Made by a program: the position numbers and the translations under genes
Source of the DNA: Dolomedes plantarius
Lineage: Eukaryota; Arthropoda; Arachnida; Araneae; Dolomedidae
DNA length: 64,000 bases
Reading direction: 5' to 3'
Assembly (NCBI GenBank): GCA_907164885.2
Contig: OU015493.1
Coordinates: 219,873,781 to 219,937,780, forward strand
Part shown: in pieces, positions 10,358 through 21,505 of the stretch
Layout: the number at the start of each line of letters is the position of its first letter
Numbering within the stretch: the first letter of the stretch is position 1
Notes under the pieces: generated by a model
What the model saw: the letters and a program-made list of their open reading frames with translations, nothing else
Told to the model about the DNA's origin: nothing
Databases searched by the model: none

Positions 10358-10905
10358 CTGATGTGAAACGTTTATTTAGTCCACATAATTTTGCATTGAA
10401 GCTAAGTTCATATTTTTTTAACTAATAAAATATCTTAATCGGCAAGCAAGATGCAAATTATGAACTAGTGTCTTGCACTGTTTAGATTGTTTCATTTATG
10501 TTTTTATTACGGTTACATTTAATGAAAACGAAACAACAATTAATTTGTCTCAGCACTCCTAATCTATATATTTAAATTGCTAAGCCGACTTTTTGGGCAG
10601 TCCATGAGAGACAACTACTGCTTCAATTTACTTCATTTTGGTCTTAAACGAAAGATTGTAATATGTAGATTTGTCGAATTTGGTTTTTGTAACCGAAATT
10701 TCAATTTATTAACGACAATTTGCAATTAAAAATTTATTTCTGCGCATGCTCAGTGGCATGTTTAAATCTGGCTTAGGATACTGTTTCTGCGCCTGCTCAG
10801 TCACATGTTGTAATGAAATACACGTTTATTCCGATAAACACGTTTATCCGAGGAGTGTCTCTATCTCTCTCTGTACCATTTTTAATTTTATTATAATTAT
10901 GTTTC
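10358..10905. other. AT-rich spacer
   Basis: No gene recognised. Two near copies of CTGCGC(A/C)TGCTCAGT lie at about 10740 and 10787, just upstream of the Helitron remnant, and may belong to its 5' region. Confidence 0.4.
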
Positions 10906-10907
10906 TG

Positions 10908-13905
10908 AAATATAAGACCAAACCTGATGGAAATTCTTTATTTCGCGCTGTTTCTCACTGTATTTATAATACAGAAGACAGACATCGTGAAATTAGGATG
11001 CTATAGCAATTGTTCGGAAATTTGGTAAACCTGATATTTTTATTACTTTTGCCTGTAATCCATCTTGACCTGAAATTGTTAATAGTATTCATTCACATGA
11101 AACTGCAAATAATCGACCAGATATCGTAGTTCGTGTATTTAACGCTAAAGTTAAAAAACTCATAAGATTAATTACTATAAAACAGATTTTTTCAGAGGTA
11201 CAAACCTTTATATACATTGTAGAATTCCAAAAAAGAGGCTTGCCACATATTCATTTATTATTATGCTTAAAAGAACATTGTAAGCTGCGAGAAATAGAAG
11301 ATATAGATAATGTTGTGTCTGCAGAAATACCTGACCCTAATGATACTACCTTATATAACTTGGTGAAATCTCATATGGTACATGGACCGTGTGGGCAATT
11401 AAATCCACATTCTATTTGTATGGACAAAGGGAAATGTAAAAAGGAATATCCGAAGGCATTTGTACCAGTAACTAAAGAAAATGTGAATGGTTACTCTCCA
11501 TATCGGCGAAGAAATAATGGAAGAACTTTTTCTAAACTAATCAATGGGGTCAAAATTGACATTGATAACCGTTTTATAGTGCCATATAATGCTTTCCTCT
11601 TAAGATACTTTCAAGCGCACATAAATGCTGAAATTTGTGCAAGTGTGCATAGTGTAAAATACTTGCATAAGTATGTATACAAAGGCCATGATTGTGCAAA
11701 TATTCAAGTAACAACCGATGATAATTGTTTACATCATGATGAAATATCAATGTTTTTAAATACTAGGTATGTTGGACCAACTGAAGCTGCATACATAACT
11801 TTTGCATATCCCATGCATGAACAATTACATACTATTATCCGATTACCCGTGCATTTACCGAATGAACAGCAAGTTTACTTTAACACTGATAATGCATCTG
11901 ATGCATTGTTAAAAGCTAAATTGAGAAATACTGAGTTGATTGCATGGCTTGAATTGAATAAGAACCCTACCACTAAAAGTCCATATATATATCCAGAAAC
12001 TCCAGTTCATTATGTATGGGATAAAATGTGTGTCAGTGGAAATGGGGAGTCAAATTTGGAAACATGATTGGTAGATTATTTAATGTTGCACCATCTGAAA
12101 CAGAAAGATACCACCTTCGATTATTATTGCTTCATGTTACGGAGGCCACCAGTTTTGTAGATATTAGGACATATAAATGAATTGTTTATTCCACTTTTAA
12201 AGAAGCAGCAATGCAACGTGGTTTACTTCTGGATGATTCAGAATGGATGCGTTGTTTCAAGGAAGCTTCCGTTTTCCAAATGCCTTTTAGAATGCGGCGG
12301 TTATTTTCTTATTTTTGCATATTTAGACAGCCAAATGATGTATTACATCTATGGAATACTTTCAAGTAATAACTTTCAGAAGATTATCTTTTTTTCTATG
12401 ACAATAATGTTAGTTATCAGTTAGCTCTTAGAGATATTAACAGTATTTTTATACAGCATTCAACTTCTGTATCTGCCTTTAAATTACCAATTATTGAAAA
12501 TTTTCCCATACCTTCAAATAGTCATTTTCCTAACAATAATAACCTTATTACAGTATTACAACACCCTAATGAAGAACAACAAATTATTATAGATCATATT
12601 ATATCAGCTGTTGAACAAAATAATACCAAAATGTGTAATGCTTATTTTATTGATGGACCAGGTGGTACTGTAAAAACATTTGTTTAGCAAAATCTTATAC
12701 ATAGATGTTCAGAATTGGGGTTTGAAGTAATTGAAGTAGATTTGGACTGGAATTGCTGCTATGTTATTACCCAATGGTTGTACTGTACACATTCGTTTTA
12801 AATTGCCTCTGAAATTAACTTAAGGCTCTGTATCATACCTAAAATTGAATAGCATAGAGGCAGAAAATATCAAATCTCCTAGACCTATTATTTTGGATGA
12901 AGCACCAATGGCTAACAAACATGCTTTGATGTGCATTAACAGACTTCTAAAGGATATTATGGATACTGACATGCCTTTTGGAGGAAAGGTTATTGTTCTT
13001 GGTGAGGATTTTAGACAAGGTTTACCTGTTGTACCACATACCGCCAGACAAACAATTATACAGAATTGTATTAAACTTTCACCACTGTGGCCACTTTTTA
13101 AGGTATTTAAACTTTCCATTAATTTGCGTGCAAAACAAGAGGAATTAGAATTTCCAGACTTTCTACTTAAAATTGGGAATGGTGAATATCCATCTATAAA
13201 TGAGGAAGAAAACAATACAATTGAATTGCCATCTCTTATAATTACTGAAAATAATATTGTTTCAGAAATATATGGAAATAAATTTAATTGACCAGATAAA
13301 ATCATTAACTTTGTAAAAGTTGCTATATTAGCACCACAAAATGAGCATTGCAATAAAATAAATTCAAAGGTTCTTGACTTATTACTAGGAAATTTACGAT
13401 CCTATACAAGCTACAATTATTTAATAACTGAGGATGAAAATGAAGTTCTGAAGTATCCTATTGAATTCCCGAACAGTTTAGAATTAAGTGGTTTGCCGCT
13501 TCACAGTTTACAGTTGAAATCTGGATCAATAGATATACTCCTACGTAACTTAAATCCTTCTCAGGGATTATTAAATGGAACAAGATTAGTTGTTCATAAC
13601 ATGTATGATAACTGCTTGGATATGGAAATTATAACTGGTAACAATGCTGGTGAGAGAGTTTTACTTCCTCGAATAGATTTAACTCCTTCAGACACCAGTT
13701 TGCCTTTTTTTATTTAAGAGGCGGAAATTTCCCATTCGACTTCCCTTTTATTTAACTATTAATAATGCCCAAGGTCAAACGTTTGATAAAATTGGTCTCT
13801 ATCTTCCACAACCAGTATTCAGCCATGGTCAGTTATATGTGGCTATGTCTCGAGCCCGATCATTTCAAAACTTAAGGGGAGTCATCACCATTAAACCTTC
13901 AAAAA
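10908..13905 (+). pseudogene. Helitron RepHel protein with OTU remnant, decayed
   Basis: Rolling-circle transposon protein. From 10908 a short OTU-protease start (KPDGNSLFRAVSHCIY) appears with Ser where the catalytic Cys belongs. It then passes after a deletion into the Rep region: KFGKPDIFITFACNPS (followed by a TGA in place of Trp), RPDIVVRVFN, the HUH motif RGLPHIHLLLCL near 11230, and the tyrosine motif VKYLHKYVYKGHD near 11665. The frame 11240-12067 is open. Beyond it, in shifted frames, come the helicase motifs of a Pif1-type domain: GPGGTVKT near 12660 (Walker A with Gly to Val), LDEAPM near 12895, GEDFRQ near 13005, INLRAK, then INNAQGQTF and HGQLYVAMSRAR near 13835. Several stops and shifts make it inactive. 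The element's own termini were not located. Confidence 0.88.
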
Positions 13906-13919
13906 ATCGAATTTTATTT

Positions 13920-14690
13920 TTTTTTGCATTTTTAGAATATTTGAGTATTTCTGAATCATTTAAAACAAACCATTAAAATGTTCCAAATAGAACATTAAAA
14001 ACTTTGACATGAAAGAAGCAGTTCTAATGGAAACATTTCTAGGCTATAAATTAGGCTGGAACTTAAGAAGCCTTTTTCTCGAAATGATCAATTTCATGCT
14101 TACTTGCCCTGTATAAAGGAAACTACTGCAGATATTGCTTTTATATTTTCAGGATATTTGTATAATGATACTACCAAAAATATTCATCCAATTTTTTCTT
14201 AAAAAAATTATTTTACTATGAATTTATAGCATTTGCCTTATAATCTTTATGGGCTTTTTACGTTCTTTTAAATCTGATTGCCCTGGAGTAAATATTTTTG
14301 AATGTTTTAAATTTTAAATAGGTGCAAAAATATTCCTAATGTTTTAACATCACAAAAATGCAAAAAATATTATTGAAACTCAGTGAGTGTTGTCATAAGT
14401 CTGCGCGCAGTGTATCAGTATAAATTTAAAAATTTCAAAAAATACACTCACTTTTTACTTCATAAACAAAATTCTAATTTACTTGTAATAAAATTAATCC
14501 AAGGAACATAATCCATTACATTTAGAGAACCAATTCTGAAAATTTTATATATAATGGACAATAACAAAAAAATTATAGAAGTTCGAACAAACAGAAAAAA
14601 TTCTGTCTTTTCAACTTGTGCAAAGGTGATGAGTCCCCTTAAAGGTACAAATAGAACCAAAAGGCAAAATAGCATCTAATGTGGTGTTCA
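13920..14690. other. AT-rich sequence after the Helitron
   Basis: No coding signal. It presumably includes the 3' end of the Helitron, but I could not find a hairpin followed by CTRR with enough clarity to set it. Confidence 0.35.
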
Positions 14691-15282
14691 AAGAAATACT
14701 TTAAGATATAGATTAATAAATTTAATGTACAGCCTAAAAGAAAGAAAAGCTCTAAAGCAACGCATATTTTAATTTTTGAGTTTTTTCATCATCAAATATT
14801 ATATGTATTTGTACTCTATGTGCATTTATGTAAAATTTTCATTTTTTTCTGCATGGCATGTTTCTATAAATAGAATTTTTTAGATTTTACATCTTTGATA
14901 TTAGCATTGCATATTAATATGGTGTGAGTCTTCATCAGTTATTCTTCAGATTTTATTTATGATAAACTGTCATTGAAAAGTCGTATTTCTTTTTATTGTG
15001 TACAATAGCAAATTTTAATATGTATTTCTGTATTCTCAGTATTATGATTTTCAACATTTTACTGAGTTATAGAGTTACTGAGTGCACGTACTAAGTTTTT
15101 AGTTTGTCATTGAGTAACCATATTTTCTTTTTATTTTAAATAGTAATTTTTTAAAGTGTATTTCTCTCTTCTTCATATTTTGATTTTCAACATTTGACGT
15201 GGATTTGTTGAGTATGATTCGTGCATTTAGTACATTTATTTACTATCCAGATATCATGTTTTGATGGGTACCAACTAGAAAA
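14690..15282. repeat. Tandem repeat, first copy
   Basis: About 593 bp beginning AAGAAATACTTTAAGATATA. It is repeated immediately downstream from 15283 with roughly 93-95 percent identity by eye. The sequence is non-coding. Confidence 0.9.
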
Positions 15283-15780
15283 GAAATACTTTACGATATA
15301 AATTAATAAATTTAATGTAGAGCCTAAAAGAAAGAAAAGCTCTAAAACAACGTGTATTTTAATTTTTGAGTTTTTTCATCATCAAATATTATATGTATTT
15401 GTACTCTATGTGCATTTATGTAAAATTTTCATTTTTTTCTGCATGGCATGTTTCTATAAATAGAATTTTTTAGATTTTACATCTTTGATATTAGCATTGC
15501 ATATTAATATGGTGTGAGTCTTCAGTTATTCTTCAGATTTTAGTTATGATAAACCGTCATTGAAAAGTCGTATTTCTTTTTATTGTGTACAATAGCAAAT
15601 TTTAATGTGTATTTCTGTATTCTCAGTATTATGATTTTCAACATTTACTGAGTTTTAGAGTCACTGAGTACACGTACCAAGTTTTTAATTTGTCATTGAT
15701 TAACCATATTTTATTTTTATTTTCAATAGTAATATTTTAAAGTGCATTTCACTCTTCAACAACTTTAGTTATAGAGTTAC

Positions 15781-15840
15781 TGTAAAATATTTTGGGGAAA
15801 GCGGGGACCTTGAGGGAGGGTCACGTGGTCAGGATCACTG
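15781..15840 (+). repeat. BEL/Pao 5' LTR, first 60 bp only
   Basis: Identical over all 60 bases to 20911-20970, the start of the 3' LTR. After 15840 the sequence goes straight into gag, so about 319 bp of LTR, the primer-binding site and the leader are missing. Confidence 0.95.
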
Positions 15841-15857
15841 TCAGGAAACAGAACTGT

Positions 15858-16833
15858 CTCCTCCTTGAAATTGCCTCGCCTGGAAGTTCCAAAATTTAGT
15901 GGCGATGCTAGTTTATATCAAGAGTTTTTTAATAGCTTCAGCAGTGCTATTGACAGCAGTCATTGACAAAAATTGAGAAGATTTCTTATCTAAAATCACT
16001 TCTAATAGGAGAAGCACAGAACGTGGTAGCGAGATTTGCCTTGACAGAAGAGAATTACAATTCTTGTCTTGAACTCTTAAAGGATCGCTATGGGAAAACT
16101 CAAACTGTTATAACCTGTCATATTAATAAATTACTGAATTTAGAGCCTGTCAAACATTCATCAAATATTAAATTATTAAGGAAATTGTATGACGCATGTG
16201 AAATCAATATTCGGAATCTCATTTCGTTAGAGGTTACGTCAGGATCGTATGGTCATCTGTTAATTCCGATTTTGTTGAAATCACTCCCACAAGATTTGGT
16301 GCTTGAATTTCATCTTAAAAAATACCCTGAAAAGAGTAGTGATGTAACGGAGCTTATTAACTTTATTAAAAAGGAAATTTGCATTGCTTGTATCAAACTC
16401 CCTGAGCGTGAAGAAATTTGAAAATACTAATCGCATGCCCAATAATTATAGAAATCCACATTTTAAACCTGAGAACATTCCTTCGGCTGCAGCGCTCAAT
16501 GCTTCAGCCTCACAATCTTGTATATTTTGCAAATCAATTGATCATTATGCTCAAAACTGTAGTACGTTAACAGATGAGCAGAAAAGGTATAAACTAAAAA
16601 GGGAAAGACGCTGTTACCGTTGTTTCAAATTTCATTTGTCCTCGCAGTGCAAAACTAAGCTAAATCCTTGTCCAAAGTGCAATTCCGAGAATCACGGGGA
16701 ATTATTTTGCTTTAAGGAAATAAACAGAGAAATTCCTGAAACTCAAACTGTTGTCTCATCGATGTCACAAATTAAAAATTCTGATGAACCAAAAGAAAAT
16801 GTGTGGAGAAGAAAATGTGGGAGAAAACCGTGA
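15858..16833 (+). pseudogene. BEL/Pao gag, broken
   Basis: Structural protein that would package the element RNA. The first block, LEVPKFSGDASLYQEFF, is in a frame that stops at TGA 15963-15965; the next, KISYLKSLLIGEAQNVVARF through LPEREEI, is open to 16421. A further frame from about 16384 carries three zinc knuckles: CIFCKSIDHYAQNC (exact CX2CX4HX4C), CYRCFKFHLSSQC and CPKCNSENHGELFC. This is the multi-knuckle layout usual in BEL/Pao. Two frame changes separate the parts, and the N-terminus was removed with the 5' LTR. I am confident of the family and not of any single start. Confidence 0.88.
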
Positions 16834-16834
16834 A

Positions 16835-18833
16835 TATTTTGCAAACGTGCACGGTTTCCGCTTTCTCTGGAAACAAAAGTAAAACAGCTAGAATTTTATG
16901 TGACTCTGGTTCGGAACGGACATTTGCAAAAATTGATTTAGCAAGAGCTCTTCACTTAAAAACGCTCAGGAAGGAAAATTTGCTAATTTATTCCTTTGGA
17001 AATAGCTTGCCTAAGAATAGGGAGTACGAGGTAGTGTCATTAACATTAAAAAGCATTCATGATCCCCCTCAATATGATTAAAACAGAGGCTTTAATTACT
17101 CCTGAAATTACGGGGGCTATTATAAATACGAATTGTCTATCAGATATCAAGGAAGTAATAGATAAAAATGATTTGGTGCTTGCGGACACCGGGGGTGAAG
17201 AAGAAATAACAATTCTTCTTGGATCTAATTTCTTGTGGCAGATCTATTTCGGAGAAATTAGAAGAGTAACAAATGGTCTGTTTATATCTAACACGATATT
17301 TGTCTATACCGTCCAAGGTCGAAGTGCAATGAGCAATCAGGAAGGAAAGGTACTCTGCAATTTTCTTGCATTGGAACCAGACATTCAAAAGGATTTGCAG
17401 GCCTTTTGGTGTTTAGACTCACTTGGGATAAGTGATAAGGAAAACATTGACCGTTCGGAAATTGTTAGTAAATTTGAAAGCGGTTTAAGATTCTATGATG
17501 GAAGGTACTCCACAGGCTTGTTGTGGGATGAGTCACGTCGGTACAGTTTGAAAAATAATTACGCAGTAGCAAGAAAGAGGTTTTATGGTCTCACTAATAA
17601 GTTTCAAAGCGATGAGTCTTTATTTAAGAGGTATAACGAGATCATTCAAGAGCAATTAGACGAAGGAATAGTAGAAAGGTGTCGTGATGACTGCTTGACA
17701 CATTCATACTATATGCCTCACCGACCTTTTATTCGTGAAGATAAGGTTTCTACGAAGGTTAGAATTGTGTTTGATGCATCTTCTAAACAAAATAATTGTC
17801 CCAGTTTAAATGATTGCTTAATTTCTGGAATAAACTTAAATCCCACTGTTTTAGATGTCATTCTAAAATTCCATGAAACCGAAATAGCCTTTTCTGCTGA
17901 TATTGAGAAAGCGTTTCACCAAATCAGTATTATTGAAGAAGACCGTGATTATTTGAAATTCCTATACTACGAGAATTGTGGTAAAACTCAGGCCATAGAA
18001 TCCAATCGAATGACCCGCACTGCATTTGGACTCACTTGTTCTCCATTCATACATGCTGCTACTATCAAATATCATGTAAGAAAATATATAAACTCCCTTA
18101 AATCTACGTGTGACATGCTCAATACCTCACTTTTTGTAAACGACCTCTTTTATGGGGCGAACTCCGTTGAGCAAGCTCTCAGTCTGTCTACCGAGGCTGT
18201 AATGATCCTGAAGGAAGGGGGTATGAATTTGAGACGATTTGAAACGAATTCCAAGGAATTAAAAGAAAGGTGGAAAAATTCAGAGGTTTTTCTTGAGACA
18301 AACGATTCCCCAGATACACTCTTGAAAGTACTGGGATTGATTTGGTACAATCATGATGACAAGTTGGGATAAGAATTCCGATCACTGGTGGCTCTGAAAG
18401 ATATTGCATGAACTAAACGAAATGTGCTAGAAACGGCTGCAAAAGCTTTTGATCCGTCTGGTTTTATTTCGCCATTTGTGATACGTATTAAGTGTATCCT
18501 GCAAGGAATATGGAAAATGGGAGCTGACTGGGATGAACAGCTTTATGGAGAATTGAAGGACAAATGGGAAAAATGGTGTTCTGAAATTAGAATGTTCTCC
18601 AATTTTCCCTTCATGCTTCTTGTGATAATGAAGGAGGAATACAGTTGCATGTGTTTGCTGATGCTAGTCCTCTCGCATATGGTGCGGTCGCCTATTTTAG
18701 GTATCGGGATGTTGAAGGCAATCATAAGATGAGTTTGGTAATGTCCAAATCTCGGGTGGCTCCCTTAAAGAAGTTGACTGTACCAAGGCTTGAGCTCATG
18801 GGAGCACTAATTGCCTCAAGACTTAGTAAGTAA
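16835..18833 (+). pseudogene. BEL/Pao pol: protease, reverse transcriptase, start of RNase H
   Basis: The protease is at the start, with the active-site motif ARILCDSGSERTF near 16890. After a frame change at about 17075 a long open stretch, 17059-18372, holds the reverse transcriptase: RIVFDASSKQNN, then FSADIEKAFHQI with the first metal-binding Asp near 17890. The catalytic box is FVNDL at about 18135, where the family has YVDD, so one of the two paired Asp residues is Asn. After another shift, KAFDPSGFISPFVIR and then [18 protein letters not shown] begin the RNase H. It is cut at about 18833 by a non-LTR insertion. Inactive on two counts: the shifts and the altered catalytic box. Confidence 0.9.
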
Positions 18834-19963
18834 TATCGCCGCCGTCCACACCCGAAGGTTATACGGCCCTTCAATAATAAAACTAATCATCCCGACGGCA
18901 ATCCAGCCCAGCCGGGTCCCGAAGTTTTTCTTTTTTCAATTCGTTTACATGTCTTTTTTTTTGAGGGGCTATCCACCTTCCCCTTGTAGGGGGAAGTGTA
19001 TATTCATAAGTTCCTGCATAATATTCTTGATGTACCTTCTACAATAATAATCCGTAAAAAATTTACTAGGGACCCAATGTTGAAAGCCCAAAGGTAGGTT
19101 TTTTCGTGCTTCAGCCCATTTGCTACAATTGTATATACAGTGCTTTATAGTTGGTATATTGTCACACTCACAAAGATCTGTTTTAGCAAAAAATCTGTTT
19201 TGATAAACTCCTATACAGCCATGTTCAGTTATTGCTTGATTAACAAGGAAATCTGCCGACAGTCTTTTCGTAGAAACTCTAGGGAATACCTCAAATACTT
19301 TCCTTCCTACACTGCTTCTCTCCCAATTTTCTTGCCATATATTTATGTAATAATTCTTAATTTTATTCTTAATCTATTCTTTAGTTAATTTATAATTTCC
19401 TGTGATTTCATTCAGTGTTGTTGCTTGTTTAGCTGCTGCGTCTACCATCTCATTTTCATTAATGCCACAGTGGGCTATAACCCAGTGTAAGTTTACTGCT
19501 ATCTCATGACTTTCTATTAGGTTTTTTATATTTTCAATCCTATCTCCCTTAAAATAATATGCGCATATAGCTTGCAGTGTACTTCTAGAATCACTGTATA
19601 TGTCGATTTCCTGTATTCCTTTACTTATAGCATCAGTGATGGCCATGTCAATGGCTTCAACTTCGGCGCTATAGGATGATGCATTATTAGGTAGACGTTT
19701 AAGTTTTGTTTCTTCTAAAACATTAAGGTTGTAACGTGTACTCGCCGCACCAACCCCTTCGTTGGTTTTTGAGCCATCAGTGTAGTATTTAATGTTCGAT
19801 TTTGATTCCATGTTATATGTCCATTCATATTTCCTCATTTCACGTACTTTCTTTAGAGGTCGGCTTTTTGTTTCGCAATTCTGCGTGTTCAGTACGATGT
19901 CTCCTAATTTTATTACTGATCCTTTAGTAAATATCTTAAGGATATTTTTTCGATGCAAATGAA
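18834..19963 (-). mobile_element. 5'-truncated non-LTR retrotransposon fragment inside BEL/Pao
   Basis: Minus-strand copy of a LINE 3' end: RNase H domain, zinc knuckle and 3' untranslated region. It interrupts the BEL/Pao RNase H, which resumes at 19964. I found no long A tail at the 3' side (near 18836), and the target duplication is unclear. The RNase H plus terminal knuckle arrangement fits the R1, I or Loa-like clades rather than RTE or CR1, but the reverse transcriptase needed to settle this is absent. Confidence 0.85.
19374..19958 (-). pseudogene. Non-LTR retrotransposon RNase H domain, open 194-codon stretch
   Basis: All four RNase H acidic positions are readable: Asp in KYYTDGSKT, Glu in SYSAEVEAID, Asp in DIYSDSRST, and Asp in NENEMVDAAAK, where it follows HWVIAHCGI. 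The frame is open from about 19958 down to TAA at 19374-19376. Beyond that stop the same strand still reads a zinc knuckle, CECDNIPTIKHCIYNC (near 19165-19120), characteristic of LINE C-termini. The reverse transcriptase and endonuclease are missing because the copy is 5' truncated. It is well preserved for a fragment, which suggests a fairly recent insertion. Confidence 0.88.
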
Positions 19964-20090
19964 AATTTTTCTCTGGTCAGACACGACCATCGTCTTGCAT
20001 TGGATTAAGGGATCTGCAAAAAGGTGGAAACTCTTTGTGTCAAAAAGGATAGCCGAAATACAAGAAACTGTCTTGATTGAAATTGAATTT
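19964..20090 (+). pseudogene. BEL/Pao RNase H, continuation after the non-LTR insertion
   Basis: KIFLWSDTTIVLHWIKGSAK and RWKLFVSKRIAEIQETV continue the RNase H and connection domain broken at 18833. The coding sequence ends here, and the integrase expected next is absent. Confidence 0.85.
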
Positions 20091-20880
20091 TTTAATTTTC
20101 TTGATTTGTTACTTAATTTAACCTTTTGATTTATTTATTGATTATATTTTTTTTGCTTATCCTTCTGAATATTTGTAATATTGTGATAATTTAAATTTGT
20201 TGTTGTTGATTCAAGTTTGAACCTTTAATTCGTCAATTTTTTAATTTTCTTGTTTTATTCCTTATTTTAACACTAGAGTTATTTAGTATAATTTCTTGCT
20301 TGAAGTGAATTCTATTTGCTGCAATTGTGTCTTCTATTTTATATATGTTTAGTGTAGTATCATATTTACTTCCTTCTTTAATTATTATTGAAAGGATTTT
20401 TAAATTTTCTTGGTTGGTTACTTAATACCCTTTGATTTATTTAGCATAATTTCTTATTTGAAGTGAATTTTATTCGATATGATTATGTTTTCTATTTTGT
20501 ATATCTGTTTAGTGTATTATCATATTTACTTCATTCTTCAATTATTACTGAAAGTATTAATTATTTCGTGAACTATCTTGAATGCTTGAATTTGAATATA
20601 TTTCCTGTTACTTGAATTTAACATATATTTACTTAAATTTTGGTGAATAATTTTGTGTTTATGTTGATTTAATTGAACTAAAGTAGAAGTATTTTGCCTA
20701 AGGTGCAAAGTATATATATGTATTTCTTTTTATTTTTTTTTACTTGAATTTTGCTTGAAATTTGCCATTCTTCAATTGAAAATCAGTTGCCTTTACATGA
20801 AATGTTTTTTTTCTCTTGAATTTAAATAATATTTCTTGTTCATGTGAAATGTAAACTTTCTTGATCATGCAACCTGTTTT
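20085..20880. repeat. AT-rich 3' region of BEL/Pao with about 160-bp tandem units
   Basis: TTTTTAATTTTCTTG followed by related sequence recurs at about 20087, 20237 and 20398, giving two to three diverged units. It replaces the integrase region. Confidence 0.65.
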
Positions 20881-20896
20881 TTGATGAACCTTCCGT

Positions 20897-20910
20897 TCAT
20901 CGGGGGGCAG
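20897..20910 (+). promoter_or_regulatory. Polypurine tract before the BEL/Pao 3' LTR
   Basis: The sequence ATCGGGGGGCAG ends directly at the LTR start at 20911. It is short and G-rich, as expected for a plus-strand priming site. Confidence 0.55.
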
Positions 20911-21289
20911 TGTAAAATATTTTGGGGAAAGCGGGGACCTTGAGGGAGGGTCACGTGGTCAGGATCACTGACCCCTCCCCCCGCGTTCGCTTTCGTAGCG
21001 TCACCCCAAGTTTTCTCCTGTAGTCTCGGTCTTGTGGAGCTATGCGAATTGTCGCGTAGAATAATCTCTCCGTGTTGAGATTTGTAAGCACATCTTGGTG
21101 TAAAATTATTAATGCCGTATCATGCCCACGGCAACTTGTTGTACATATCTTGTTGTACATATATCTGTATATATATCATACTTTAGGACTATTTAATTAA
21201 ACTCTTTTGAGTTACCAAGAGTTTGTCTGCATGCTTCGTGAAATTTTCCTATAGTGTAGTAGTATAGATCATCATCTATCTTTTTTATA
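20911..21289 (+). repeat. BEL/Pao 3' LTR
   Basis: 379 bp from TGTAAAATATTTTGGGG to CTTTTTTATA, followed by the duplicated GTTAC. It ends in TA rather than CA. Confidence 0.88.
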
Positions 21290-21505
21290 GTTACTGAGTA
21301 CACGTACCAAGTTTTTAGTTTGTCATTGAGTAACCATATTTCTTTTTATTTTCAATAATAATTAAGGGTTCAATAGTAATTTTTTAAAGTGTATTTCTCT
21401 ATTCTTAATATTATGATTTTCAACATTTGGGGATGATACATTGAGTATAATTTGTGTATTAGTACACTTATTTACTATCTAGCCGTCATGTTTTGACGGC
21501 AACCC

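Larger units (their letters stand above)
15781..21289 (+). mobile_element. BEL/Pao LTR retrotransposon, deleted and re-invaded
   Basis: Flanked by GTTAC at 15776-15780 and 21290-21294, a 5-bp target duplication. The order is: truncated 5' LTR, gag with three zinc knuckles, aspartic protease, reverse transcriptase, RNase H, then a non-LTR fragment, more RNase H, an AT-rich tail and a 3' LTR. The BEL/Pao type is shown by the gag start (VPKFSGD), the protease DSGSE and the RNase H block [20 protein letters not shown]. No integrase is visible. The 5' LTR remainder, primer site and first part of gag are deleted. It is not a functional element. Confidence 0.92.
15283..21505. repeat. Tandem repeat, second copy, split by a BEL/Pao insertion
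   Basis: The copy begins at 15283 (AAGAAATACTTTACGATATA), is broken at 15780 and continues at 21290 with TTACTGAGTACACGTACCAAG, ending near 21505. An internal partial duplication of the GAGTACACGTACCAAG block lies on both sides of the insertion. Confidence 0.82.
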
